Assembly: GCA_045655645.1 (NCBI GenBank)
Contig: JAZOPS010000016.1
Location: 1 to 17,904 of the forward strand
Length of the DNA: 17,904 bases
Direction: 5' to 3'
From: Fimenecus sp045655645
GTDB taxonomy: Bacteria; Bacillota; Clostridia; Oscillospirales; Acutalibacteraceae
Below, one piece after another: positions 7,340 through 16,500 of the stretch. Below the pieces are notes generated by a model, which made no database searches, was not told the DNA's origin, and was given only the letters and a program-made list of their open reading frames with translations. How positions within the stretch are numbered: position 1 is the first letter of the stretch; the number at the start of each line of letters is the position of its first letter. The position numbers were made by a program, and so were the translations under genes.

Positions 7340-8200
7340 ATGGATATTTCAAAACTTACACACGCTGACCGTAGTGAAGTGCTTGTTCAAGCTCTTCCAT
7401 ATATTCAGCAATATCACGGAAAAACAGTTGTTATCAAATATGGTGGCAACGCAATGATAAATGAAGATTTGCAAGAAGCAGTTATGACAGACATTGTTCT
7501 TCTTCGTTCAGTTGGCATAAATGTTGTTCTTGTTCACGGTGGTGGACCTGAAATCAACGAAATGCTTAATAAAATAGGCAAAGAGTCAAAATTTATTGAC
7601 GGACTTCGTTATACTGACGAAGAAACAGTTGATATTGTTCAGATGGTTCTTGCAGGTAAAGTTAATAAGCGTCTTGTTCATCTTCTTCATCACCATGGTG
7701 GCCACGCAATCGGTATTTGTGGTCTTGATGACGGAATGATTAAGGCTAAAAAGGTAGAAAAAGATATCGGCTTTGTTGGTGATATTATTGATATCGACAC
7801 AACCTTGGTTGACGGTATTATTGACCAACACTATATCCCCGTAATCTCAACAGTGGGTGGTGGCGAAAACGGTGAAGTTTTCAATATCAATGCAGATACT
7901 GCAGCAGCAAAAATAGCAGCAGCATTGGGCGCAGAAAAACTTCTTCTTATGACAGATATCCGTGGTCTTTTAAGAGATAAAGACGACGAAGATACACTTA
8001 TTCATAGTGTTAATGTCAGCGAAGTGCCACAGCTTAAAAGTCAGGGCATTATCAAGGGTGGAATGATTCCAAAGATTGATTGCTGCGTTGAAGCAGTCCG
8101 TCGTGGTGTTAAGCGTACACATATTATTGACGGCAGAATCCCACATTCTATCCTTATAGAAATGTTAACCGATTCAGGTATCGGCACAATGTTCCTTTAA
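7340..8200 (+). CDS. argB: Acetylglutamate kinase, probably arginine-inhibited type
   Basis: ArgB phosphorylates N-acetylglutamate with ATP, usually the controlled step of the cyclic pathway. The 286-residue protein has the amino-acid-kinase signatures VIKYGGNAM (residues 31-39, Lys33), LVHGGGPEINEML (His66) and, near the C-terminus, GGMIPKID and HIIDGRIPHS. About 30 residues precede the first strand, which matches the extra N-terminal helix of arginine-sensitive, hexamer-forming kinases. Feedback inhibition by arginine is therefore likely but inferred. ATG 7340 was chosen over the longer frame from 7304 because GGAGG (7330-7334) is placed for it and the extra codons are the heptamer repeat. 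Confidence 0.97.
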   Translation: MDISKLTHADRSEVLVQALPYIQQYHGKTVVIKYGGNAMINEDLQEAVMTDIVLLRSVGINVVLVHGGGPEINEMLNKIGKESKFIDGLRYTDEETVDIVQMVLAGKVNKRLVHLLHHHGGHAIGICGLDDGMIKAKKVEKDIGFVGDIIDIDTTLVDGIIDQHYIPVISTVGGGENGEVFNINADTAAAKIAAALGAEKLLLMTDIRGLLRDKDDEDTLIHSVNVSEVPQLKSQGIIKGGMIPKIDCCVEAVRRGVKRTHIIDGRIPHSILIEMLTDSGIGTMFL

Positions 8201-8215
8201 TTCAGGTGATACATA

Positions 8216-9385
8216 ATGTTAGAAAATATAAAATCTCAGGCAGATAACAGTTTAATGCCAACTTATGCGCATTTTCCCGTATCTATTGAAAAGGGTAATG
8301 GTGCAACCTTTATTGATAGTGAAGGTAATGAAGTTATCGACTTTGGCTCAGGTATCGGCGTTAACTCGTTGGGTTATAACAACGAGGGTTGGATTAATGC
8401 TGTTACAGAACAACTTAAAAAAGTTCAACACACATCAAACCTTTATTATAATTCTACTGTTGCAGAGTATGCTGAAATGCTCACAGAAAAAACAGGTTTT
8501 AACCGTGTTTTCCTTTGTAATTCAGGTGCTGAAGCAAACGAGTGTGCAATTAAACTTGCTCGAAAATATAGCTTTGATAAATATGGTGAAAACCGTTACA
8601 ATATAATCACTCTCGTGAACTCTTTCCACGGCAGAACAATGGCAACAATTACTGCAACCGGTCAGGAATATTATCACAAATATTTCAATCCTTTTGTTGA
8701 TGGCTTCAGATATTGTGAGTCAGGCAACACAGAGCAGTTTTTAGAAATGGCAGACGATACAGTTTGCGCAATCATTCTTGAAATTGTTCAGGGTGAGGGT
8801 GGCGTTGTTCCAACAGATTCAGAGTTCTTGAAAGCAGTTGAAAAAACTTGCAAAGAGAAAGACATTCTTCTCATAATCGACGAAGTTCAGACAGGTATGG
8901 GCAGAACTGGTAAACTTTTTGCTTACGAACACGCAGGAATTTCACCAGATGTTGTGACTTCTGCAAAGGGAATTGGTAACGGTCTTCCAATGGGTGCTTG
9001 TCTTTGTACAGAAAAATGTGCAAATGTGTTAACAGCGGGTACTCACGGAACAACTTTCGGTGGTAATCCTGTTGCTTGCGCAGGAGCTAAATATATTCTT
9101 AATACTCTCACAGACGACTTTTTAAACGATGTTGCAGAAAAAGGGGAGTACATAAGAACAAAACTTGGCGATATTGAAGAAGTTGCTTCAATCAGTGGAC
9201 TTGGTTTGATGCTTGGTATTGAGCTTAAAACCAAAAATGCTGGTGAAATCGCAAAAAAATGCAGTGAGAACGGACTTTTAATTCTCACAGCTAAAAATAA
9301 ACTCAGAATGTTACCGCCACTTGTTATTACAAAAGAAGAAATCGACAAGGGTATCGCAATTCTTAAATCGTTCTTGGAGGACTAA
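8216..9385 (+). CDS. argD: Acetylornithine aminotransferase
   Basis: ArgD is a PLP enzyme that transfers an amino group from glutamate to N-acetylglutamate semialdehyde, giving N-acetylornithine. The 389-residue protein is a class III (fold type I) aminotransferase. It shows LCNSGAEANECAIKLAR for cofactor phosphate binding, FHGRTMATI, IIDEVQTGMGRTG, and the PLP-binding lysine Lys251 in SAKGIGNGLPMGA. The close homologues ornithine and GABA aminotransferase cannot be excluded by motif alone, but the position between argB and argF decides it. A CAGGTGAT site at 8203-8210 precedes ATG 8216. The gap to argB is 15 nt. Confidence 0.96.
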   Translation: MLENIKSQADNSLMPTYAHFPVSIEKGNGATFIDSEGNEVIDFGSGIGVNSLGYNNEGWINAVTEQLKKVQHTSNLYYNSTVAEYAEMLTEKTGFNRVFLCNSGAEANECAIKLARKYSFDKYGENRYNIITLVNSFHGRTMATITATGQEYYHKYFNPFVDGFRYCESGNTEQFLEMADDTVCAIILEIVQGEGGVVPTDSEFLKAVEKTCKEKDILLIIDEVQTGMGRTGKLFAYEHAGISPDVVTSAKGIGNGLPMGACLCTEKCANVLTAGTHGTTFGGNPVACAGAKYILNTLTDDFLNDVAEKGEYIRTKLGDIEEVASISGLGLMLGIELKTKNAGEIAKKCSENGLLILTAKNKLRMLPPLVITKEEIDKGIAILKSFLED

Positions 9386-9389
9386 AAAA

Positions 9390-10301
9390 ATGAAACATCT
9401 TTTAAGTATGCTCTCACTTTCAACTGAAGAGATTACAGAAATTCTCAATCTTGCAGACCAGTTGAAATATGAAAATAAAAATGGAATCAAACATCACAGA
9501 CTTGCAGGTCAGACTCTTGGTATGATTTTCCAGAAATCATCAACTCGTACTCGTGTTTCTTTTGAAACAGGTATGTATCAGCTTGGCGGTCAGGCACTCT
9601 TCCTTTCAAACCGTGACCTTCAAATCGGTCGTGGTGAGCCAATTCAAGATACTGCTCGTGTGCTTTCTCGTTACCTTGATGGTATCATGATTAGAACTTT
9701 CGAGCAGAGCGAAGTTGAAAACCTTGCAAAATATGGTTCTATTCCAATTATCAATGGTCTTACAGACTTCTGCCATCCTTGTCAGGTGCTTGCAGACCTT
9801 ATGACAGTCCGTGAGCATAAAGGTCACCTTGACGGACTCAAAATGACTTATATCGGTGACGGTAACAATATGGCAAACTCACTTATCGTGGGTGGTCTTA
9901 AAATGGGTATGGATGTTACAGTTGCTTGCCCTGAAAACTATGACCCTGACCAAAGAGTACTTGATTTTGCAAAGGATTATAAAGGATTTGGTCTTTATCG
10001 TGACCCTGTTGAAGCTTGTGCTGGTGCAGATGTAATCTTCACAGACGTTTGGGCATCAATGGGTCAAGAGCAAGAAGCTTATGAAAGAAGACAGATTTTC
10101 CAGGGCATTTATCAAATTAATGATAAGTTGTTAGAAGCAGCAAACCCAGGTTGTATGGTGCAACATTGTCTTCCTGCTCACCGTGGCGAAGAAATCACAG
10201 AAAAGGTGTTTGAAGAACACGCAGACGAAATCTTCGACGAAGCAGAAAATAGACTCCACGCACAAAAGGCAGTTATGGTAGCCTTAATGGAGAAAAAATA
10301 A
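9390..10301 (+). CDS. argF: Ornithine carbamoyltransferase
   Basis: ArgF makes citrulline from ornithine and carbamoyl phosphate. The carbamoyl-phosphate motif STRTR is at residues 51-55, the HPCQ motif at 129-132, and the ornithine-side HCLP motif begins at His259 with Cys260. The length of 303 residues is normal. ATG 9390 follows the argD stop by 4 nt, and its GGAGG (9376-9380) lies inside the end of argD, which suggests translational coupling. An upstream start at 9321 would overlap argD deeply and was not used. The enzyme could also act in arginine breakdown, but no arcA or arcC is nearby and the setting is biosynthetic. Confidence 0.97.
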   Translation: MKHLLSMLSLSTEEITEILNLADQLKYENKNGIKHHRLAGQTLGMIFQKSSTRTRVSFETGMYQLGGQALFLSNRDLQIGRGEPIQDTARVLSRYLDGIMIRTFEQSEVENLAKYGSIPIINGLTDFCHPCQVLADLMTVREHKGHLDGLKMTYIGDGNNMANSLIVGGLKMGMDVTVACPENYDPDQRVLDFAKDYKGFGLYRDPVEACAGADVIFTDVWASMGQEQEAYERRQIFQGIYQINDKLLEAANPGCMVQHCLPAHRGEEITEKVFEEHADEIFDEAENRLHAQKAVMVALMEKK

Positions 10302-10323
10302 TTCTTTTTGGCATATTTTCCGC

Positions 10324-10357
10324 AATACCGCGTGTCTATCGACTCGCGGTATTTTTT
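10324..10357 (+). terminator. Terminator of the arginine operon
   Basis: AATACCGCG (10324-10332) pairs with CGCGGTATT (10345-10353). Inside, GTC/GAC pairs around the loop TATC with one T-T mismatch. A T-run continues to 10357. It lies 22 nt after the argF stop. Confidence 0.93.
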
Positions 10358-10621
10358 GCACAAATTTGAATTTGTAGGTCTCTATTAATTTTTATATCTC
10401 GTTAAAATCGACCATCAAATAATGTAGGGGACGACGACTCGGCGTCCCGAAACAAGTGACATCTTAATCTGCGGGGTGCTGGGGTCATCGTCCCCTACAA
10501 CACACTCAATTAGTTACAGCTATAATCCGCGTTGCAGACCCGAATTTATTCTTTATTCAATATTCATTATTCTTTTTGTTCGACAAAAACCAATTTGTCG
10601 AGTTGATTTTACAAACAAAAA
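10358..10621. other. Non-coding spacer between converging arg and nagB transcripts
   Basis: No convincing gene is seen. One 61-codon frame at 10476-10661 starts inside the inverted-repeat element and runs into the terminator, and it has no ribosome site. The spacer holds a short CAAATT/AATTTG palindrome at 10361-10374, the 77-bp element at 10423-10499, and a hairpin TCGACAAA/TTTGTCGA at 10580-10601 that has no T-run. Confidence 0.7.
10423..10499. repeat. 77-bp inverted-repeat element (MITE- or REP-like)
   Basis: The ends are perfect 12-bp inverted repeats, TGTAGGGGACGA (10423-10434) and TCGTCCCCTACA (10488-10499). After one mismatch a further GAC/GTC pairs. A second inner fold GGGACG (10428-10433) / CGTCCC (10443-10448) is possible. 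It is clearly more GC-rich than its surroundings. It has no coding capacity, and I see no clear target-site duplication. Confidence 0.65.
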
Positions 10622-10653
10622 GACCGAACAGGAATTCTGTTCGGTCATATTTT
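10622..10653. terminator. Bidirectional terminator between arg and nagB
   Basis: GACCGAACAG (10622-10631) pairs perfectly with CTGTTCGGTC (10637-10646) around the loop GAATT. AT then a six-T run follows on the + strand, and the AAAAA before it gives a U-run for - strand transcripts. It begins 9 nt beyond the nagB stop end, so nagB is its main user, and it also catches arg read-through. Confidence 0.92.
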
Positions 10654-10661
10654 TTATTTAA

Positions 10662-11381
10662 TTAAAGTAAACTTGCGGCTGCTTTATCAAGGAAGATATG
10701 CACATTTGGGTGAAGCTGTAAAACTGATGCAGGGCAAGATGGTGTGATGTCACCGTTAACAAGTCCATCAATAGCGTCAGACTTGCTTCTACCTGTTGCA
10801 ATGAGAATAATCTGTTTTGATTTCATAATTGAAACAGTACCCATTGTGAGTGCATAGTTTGGCATTGGGTTTTCGTCAAAATAAACTGAGTTTGCGTCAA
10901 TTGTGCTTTGTGTAAGACGAACTTTGAATGAACCCTTTGTGAATTTGTTTGCAGGTTCATTGAATCCGATATGACCATTTCTGCCAACACCCAAAAGTTG
11001 AATATCAATTTTGTTTTCTGTGAGCAAATCGTCATAACGCACACATTCTGCTTCTGCATCTTCTGCATTGCCGTTTAAGAAATTAACATTTTCTTCTTTA
11101 ACGTCAATGTGGTTGAAAAGATTTTCATGCATAAATGTGTAATAACTGTTTTTGTCTTCGACAGGTAAATCGCAATATTCGTCAAGGTTGAAGGTTGTAA
11201 TATCTTTAAAACTTACCTTACCTTTGTTGTATGCTTTAATAAGAGCTTGATATGTAGGCACAGGTGATGCACCTGTTGCAAAACCCAAAACTGAATTTGG
11301 TTTTTCGTTAACTTGTTCAATAATCAAATTGGCAACTGCTTTGCCGATTTCTTCAGCGTTGTTAAAAATATGAAGAATCAT
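10662..11381 (-). CDS. nagB: Glucosamine-6-phosphate deaminase
   Basis: NagB converts glucosamine-6-phosphate to fructose-6-phosphate and ammonia, the last step that brings GlcNAc, ManNAc and sialic acid carbon into glycolysis. The 239-residue protein is the short form seen in Gram-positives, lacking the C-terminal extension of the E. coli enzyme. It has FATGASPVPTY near the N-terminus, TFNLDEY with the proton-transfer aspartate, and the signature GVGRNGHIGFNEP. That motif has Asn where E. coli has Asp141, which is common in the Gram-positive form. ATG 11381 is chosen over GTG 11390 because AGAAGG (11395-11390) is itself the ribosome site, 8 nt upstream. It has its own promoter and terminator. 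NagA and a GlcNAc kinase are not in the window. Confidence 0.95.
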   Translation of the reverse strand: MILHIFNNAEEIGKAVANLIIEQVNEKPNSVLGFATGASPVPTYQALIKAYNKGKVSFKDITTFNLDEYCDLPVEDKNSYYTFMHENLFNHIDVKEENVNFLNGNAEDAEAECVRYDDLLTENKIDIQLLGVGRNGHIGFNEPANKFTKGSFKVRLTQSTIDANSVYFDENPMPNYALTMGTVSIMKSKQIILIATGRSKSDAIDGLVNGDITPSCPASVLQLHPNVHIFLDKAAASLL

Positions 11382-11415
11382 TCTTTGCACCTTCTCTTAA
11401 ACTTTTTGAAATTTT

Positions 11416-11443
11416 ATTTTACCATATTTTTTCAAAATTGCAA
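11416..11443 (-). promoter_or_regulatory. Promoter of nagB
   Basis: On the - strand TTGCAA (11443-11438) and TAAAAT (11421-11416) are 16 nt apart. TGG directly before the -10 makes an extended -10. The promoter begins immediately after the terminator of the preceding operon, so nagB appears to be transcribed separately. Confidence 0.6.
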
Positions 11444-11444
11444 T

Positions 11445-11470
11445 AAAAAAGGGACAATTTCTGTCCCTTT
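11445..11470 (-). terminator. Terminator of the GH38-transporter operon
   Basis: AAAGGGACA and TGTCCCTTT (11448-11456 / 11462-11470) form a 9-bp stem with a 5-nt loop. The A-run at 11445-11450 gives the U-tract on the - strand. It lies 6 nt past the stop of the zinc-ribbon gene. Confidence 0.9.
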
Positions 11471-11475
11471 AATTT

Positions 11476-12078
11476 TTATTTATTAAGTCTTTTATGAATT
11501 TCACTGTGCAAAGTATCTGTAACAATGTATGTTAGGACGGTGAGCCCTGCTCCATAAGAGAAACCTGCACCATTTGCTATAGAAAGTATTGAGCAAACTA
11601 ATAATGCAAGGTAATTGATTTTTTGGAACACTTTGATTTTAATATTAGCATTTTCACCAACGGAGAAAAGCGAAGAAATAATCACCATAAGTGAGAAAAA
11701 AATAATACAAACCATTGTAATAAATGGGAACAAATATGACGGATTAGAAAAATCAAAACTACCGTTTATAATTCCCATAATCACGCTTATAAGAGTAATA
11801 TTTGTGCCGTCATTTGCTTTGAACACTGGCAAGCACATCCAAGCAAGTGGTGAGAACATAAGCACAAATCTTGTGATTTGCAAAGCACCACCAAAAGCAG
11901 ATGTTTTGATGTTATTGAGCACTCTGTCAACTGCTTCTTGTTCTTTCATAGCTTGTTCGTGGTCTGCTTGAAGTCGTTTATCCAAATCATAATACACTAA
12001 ATTAGTTTTGCATTTTGGGCAATTCTGTTTCATATAGAAAGGGGATAACTTTTCGTTGCATTTTGGACAATTACTCAT
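11476..12078 (-). CDS. Zinc-ribbon membrane protein of unknown function
   Basis: I do not recognise a named family. The 200-residue protein begins with a probable zinc ribbon, CPKC at residues 4-7 and CPKC at 20-23. A charged, helix-prone linker (about 30-58) follows, and then a hydrophobic C-terminal part with likely membrane segments near 68-87, 115-140, 155-171 and 173-188. A weaker segment lies at 94-108. The ribbon would be cytoplasmic if the N-terminus is inside. The start ATG 12078 overlaps the last 8 nt of the sugar transporter gene (ATGAGTAA), with GGAGG inside the transporter end. This arrangement suggests coupled translation and perhaps joint function. Zinc binding, topology and any transporter-linked role are inferences. 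A GTG at 12087 is a less likely start. Confidence 0.85.
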   Translation of the reverse strand: MSNCPKCNEKLSPFYMKQNCPKCKTNLVYYDLDKRLQADHEQAMKEQEAVDRVLNNIKTSAFGGALQITRFVLMFSPLAWMCLPVFKANDGTNITLISVIMGIINGSFDFSNPSYLFPFITMVCIIFFSLMVIISSLFSVGENANIKIKVFQKINYLALLVCSILSIANGAGFSYGAGLTVLTYIVTDTLHSEIHKRLNK

Positions 12079-13537
12079 TTTCGCCACCTCCTGAAACTTG
12101 TGCAGAGAGTTCTTTTCTGCGTTCTGCCATTTCTTTGCGAACTGTATTTAACTTATCACCTGTAAGGTCATACCAAATATATGGAATAAGTGGAAGAAGA
12201 CCTAAAATAGCAGGTGCTAATGTGAACATACCCCAAATGAGAGTATCTGTGTATTCATAAGCCTTAATGGTCATTGTTTCAGTAGCACTGATTTGAACAA
12301 ATGTAAGACCAATTACAGGAAGAAGCAAGTTACCGATAGTTCCTGAAATTGAACCTGTCAGCTTGCCGACGAATGTAAGAACAGAGAATGATACGCCCTC
12401 GTTTCGCTCACCTGTTTTCCATTCCATATAGTCAATAGTGTCACCAATCATTTCAGTTGGAATAACCATATTGATTGTGTTAAACATACTGAAAAGAAGA
12501 TTCTGAATCATCAAAAGTGGCACAACCACCCAGAGATTAGTGAAACATTTTACACCCACAAGGAATACAATTGTACCCATAATAAGTCTTACAAAACCGT
12601 TAAGGAAGATAATCTGTCTGTTATCAAATCTCTGCTTGATTTTAGGAATAAGAAGATATGTAATAAAGCCTAAAATTGTACCAGGTAATGAAATAACAAT
12701 TGTGAGTGAATTCATTTGCACAACTTCAGAATAGTAATATGCTTGGAAGAATCCACCAATACCACCTATTGCACCAAGCACATTACCAATAACAATTAAA
12801 AGCAAAGGCTTGTTTTTAAGAAGGGCTTTGAAACCATCAAGAATACTTGGTTCTTTAACGGTTTGAACAACTCTTTCTTTTGTGCAGACACCTGAAAGTG
12901 AGAAAAGAGCCATACCTAATGTGCCTGAAATTACAGCCATAAGCAAGAAAACTTGTGAAAGTGAAAGAGGGATTGCACCATTGTTGCTTAAATCCATTAA
13001 TACTGTAAGTATTGTTGTTGAAAGACCACCAATTAAACCTGACACAAATCTTGCAGATGAAATAACTCTTGTTCTATCAGAAGGGGAAGGGCTGATTGCA
13101 GCACTCATTCCCCAAAAAGGAACATCACCTAATGTGTAGAAAAGTTCCCATATAAAATATGTTATAAACATATATATGATTTTTGCAGTTGTCTCTGCAT
13201 TTGGTCCCAAAATCTGTGGACCTGCAAAAAGTGCAATAGTTGCAATTCCCAAAGGAATAGGCACGATTAAAAGATAGGGACGAAGTTTGCCATATCTTGT
13301 TCGTGTTCGGTCAATGATTGAACCCATAAGCGGGTCGTTGATTGTGTCCCAAAGGCCTAAAAAGAGCATCATTGCTGCAACAGCTTCAGGGGGAACACCG
13401 AAGACCTTAACAAAGAAAAGCGAAAGATAACTACCTGCGATAATGTTATAACCAAAGCATTGACCTGCGTTGGCTATACCATAAGCCACGGTTTCTTTGA
13501 CACCAACATAACGGATGTCACCATTGTTTTGTGCCAT
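12071..13537 (-). CDS. GPH-family sugar:cation symporter
   Basis: This 488-residue membrane protein belongs to the glycoside-pentoside-hexuronide:cation symporter family (MelB/YicJ type, within the major facilitator superfamily), which imports glycosides with Na+ or H+. The N-terminal signature LWDTINDPLMG (residues 62-72) carries the two aspartates, Asp64 and Asp68, expected for cation coupling. The loop DRTRTRYGKLRPYLL follows at 76-90. Twelve membrane helices are expected from the family, and the hydrophobic pattern agrees. ATG 13537 lies 5 nt after the GH38 stop, and its AAGGAG sits in the GH38 end. Being between an intracellular alpha-mannosidase and a zinc-ribbon membrane protein, it most likely brings in mannosides or manno-oligosaccharides. 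The substrate is inferred only from context. Confidence 0.93.
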   Translation of the reverse strand: MAQNNGDIRYVGVKETVAYGIANAGQCFGYNIIAGSYLSLFFVKVFGVPPEAVAAMMLFLGLWDTINDPLMGSIIDRTRTRYGKLRPYLLIVPIPLGIATIALFAGPQILGPNAETTAKIIYMFITYFIWELFYTLGDVPFWGMSAAISPSPSDRTRVISSARFVSGLIGGLSTTILTVLMDLSNNGAIPLSLSQVFLLMAVISGTLGMALFSLSGVCTKERVVQTVKEPSILDGFKALLKNKPLLLIVIGNVLGAIGGIGGFFQAYYYSEVVQMNSLTIVISLPGTILGFITYLLIPKIKQRFDNRQIIFLNGFVRLIMGTIVFLVGVKCFTNLWVVVPLLMIQNLLFSMFNTINMVIPTEMIGDTIDYMEWKTGERNEGVSFSVLTFVGKLTGSISGTIGNLLLPVIGLTFVQISATETMTIKAYEYTDTLIWGMFTLAPAILGLLPLIPYIWYDLTGDKLNTVRKEMAERRKELSAQVSGGGENE

Positions 13538-13542
13538 TATGA

Positions 13543-16500
13543 TTATCTCCTTCCCTTATTTCTGTCTTTAAATGCTCCACCTTTATCGTTGAGCATAAAG
13601 CGTTCTTTTGAGAGCCAATATGTGAGTTGGTCTTTTGTATCTCTGTGATAATTAAATACTCTGTCGCGAACTTTATCATAAAGGTCCGTTGCAAGTGAAC
13701 AGGTGTTTTCTTCACCGTCAGCAGTAATTGCGAGGACTAAAATATCTTTATCAACAGGTAATTCAAAAGTAGTAGAATCAGGGTTAACGGTGATAGTTGA
13801 TTTCCAGAAGAATAACTGCTCACATTGAGCATCACCGTCGGCTTTGTGTGAGTGAGTGAATTCAAAACCTAATTTGCCGTGCTTTGTGAATGCTACTTCT
13901 TTGAAATCATATAAATCCCAACCTGCATAGTATTCTCTTATGTCGTTGATACGAATTTGTTTGCCACCGAATGTAGCAACTTTGTCACCATTAAGAGAAG
14001 CGACAAGAAGATGCACTCTGTCAGTACCCTTTGGCAAGAATAATGTCTGTCCACCACAGAGAATTGCTTTTTTGTCTTGTGGAATAACAAATTTAACACC
14101 ATCAACATAGATTTCTTCAGGTGTAATTTCCCAAGGAATTGACTTGTTGATTACAGGTAGATTACCGTTTCTTGATGTGTTGTTACTGAATGCCACAACA
14201 TTACCCGGACAATGAATATCTAACTGGTCAGGTTCTTTATATGGTAAACGGTCAACTGTCAAAGCAAATGTCTTGATTTCATAAGGTTTCAAGTCAAATA
14301 CCAGTTTGCCGTCAACAATATCAACATCTTTGATATGCTCTTCTGATGCATAAACTTCGCGAGCAGATTTAATTCCACCATAAATTGAAAGTTCAATGCC
14401 TTTTTGCTCTCGTTTTTCGCCTTCACCAATACGCACAATTATTTCGTCGCTGTTTTCGGCTTTCTTCATTGCACGAAGAATGGCGTTGCCAGAAAGTTTT
14501 GCAAATGAAATTTCTGTGCCCAAATCACCGCCGTGCTTTGAACAGATGAATGATGCCATTGGCATAATGAATTCACGAGCAACACATTGTGTATCGTGTC
14601 CCACATTGCCTTTGTGTGAATAAATCGCATAAGAATAACGGTTAAGACCTAATTCCATCATGGATTGCATTGAGTCAATGCGATAGTTTTTAAGTGGTGT
14701 GTGCATAAGAGTGAGACGAAGAGTGTTGTTGTCAAACTTATCCCAACCATATTTGCATTCGCTAATGACAGAAACACCGAAATCTTCACTGCTGTCGGTA
14801 ATATCAGCCCATTTTTGTGCAGGAACTTCAAAAAGTTTCTCTGACATATTGCCACGCTTGATTGCACCAAGACCTAAATCATAAGTAGCAACGGGACTTT
14901 CTGCTGTGAATGAGAAAATCTCTTTTGCAAGTGAACAAGTGCTTTGCCATTCAGTTTCTGTATAAACTTCAACGCATTTTCCACCATGGCTCAATGCCAC
15001 AATTGATGTGAAAGTGCTATTTTTATATGCTTTAACAATCTTAACTGCAACACGGCAAACACCTTGTTCAATAACATCAATTGATTTGATAGTTGGTGTG
15101 TGTTGTGGCTCACGTTTAAGCTCTTTATAGTTCAATTCCCAAGCAGGCCAGTCTTTACTACCTGTGTAATCAAAAATACCTGTAACAATTGGCTTTTTAA
15201 GAATTTCTTTATCTATTTCTTTGTCAAAAATTGAAGAAATATCACCATTACTGTTGAACTTAACAATATATTTTTCGTTTTCAAGTCCGTTAATAGAGGC
15301 TTTGAGCGGAGTGCGAGTGTGAGCAGGTTTTGCCTGAATGTCAAGCACCTTATAACTCATTGGAGCCATTGTGAGGTGCACAAGCATAATTGAATATTTG
15401 CTGTTCACTTCAATAATCTGTGTTGGATATTCGTTGCCGTTCTTATCAAAAGCAGTCATATTTTTATGACGGATTTGTGATGGTATTCTGATTTTAACAA
15501 GACCTGTGCGCTCATATTCCATTGGGTTTTGTACAAGAACCGCAATGCCGTGTGCAAATGAAACGTCAAGACGGTCACTGATACTGCGAACAGATGCGCA
15601 ATATTCATTAGTGAACTGGTTCATTGACATTGCATAGTCATTCCATGAACGGCGATATGCACGCTGAACTGATGTGCCAGGGATATCATCATGGAATTGG
15701 TGAGCAATAACTCTCTTCCAACTGCGGGTGAGAGTGTCCTGTGGATATTCGTGACCGCTGAGAGTGAATGCAGCCACGCAAGAACGCTCTGCCATATCCG
15801 CAAGTTCTTCGTTGCGTCTGTTCCAACGCTTACCAATAGCACGGGATGTGTAACCACCAACAGCGTGGTTTGTCATAACAAGCTCGTTATTCCATACAGG
15901 GAGTTTTTGCTTTGTCTCTTCGGGAAGAGCGTCAATATCTTTGAAAATCTGGTCAGCGGGAGCAGATAATACTTCAATATCACTAGTATTATTTTGCTTG
16001 ATTTCGTCGCAAACTGTTTTAACTGATACTTCTTTTGGCGCGCCACCACGGTCACCAACACCGTGGAAAACAGTAGTCATTGGCAAATCGTATTTTTCGT
16101 TGTCTGCTAATTTGTCTTTGACCAATTTTTTATCTCTGACTTTAAGAAGAATTGTTGTATATGAGCCGGGGTTGCAGTTGCCATATACATAATTGCCGTC
16201 AACGCCATACCACTTACCAAGGTCAAAAGGAATACCATAAGCAGAGCCCCAAGTGAGTTTCTGTGTAGTGAAACCCTTTAAATTTGCGTGGTGCATAATA
16301 CTTGGTAATGCATAGCCAAAACCGAAACAGTCTGGCAAGAAAATATCGCAAGAGCGTTTGCCAAAATTCTTGTCGAAATATTCATTACCAATGAGAATAT
16401 TTCTGAAAAGTGCTTCAGGGGAAGGCACATTAACATCACCGTTTTCAAATGCACTGCCACACACATTCCATTTGCCCTGTGTAATATAGGATTTCATTTT

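Noticed and set aside
10476..10661. 61-codon open frame on the + strand in the spacer
   Set aside because: It starts inside the inverted-repeat element and ends in the nagB terminator. It has no ribosome site and no recognisable protein features.
10662..11381. Asn instead of Asp in the NagB GRNGHIGFNEP motif as a loss of activity
   Set aside because: Gram-positive NagB enzymes commonly carry Asn here, and the other catalytic residues are present.
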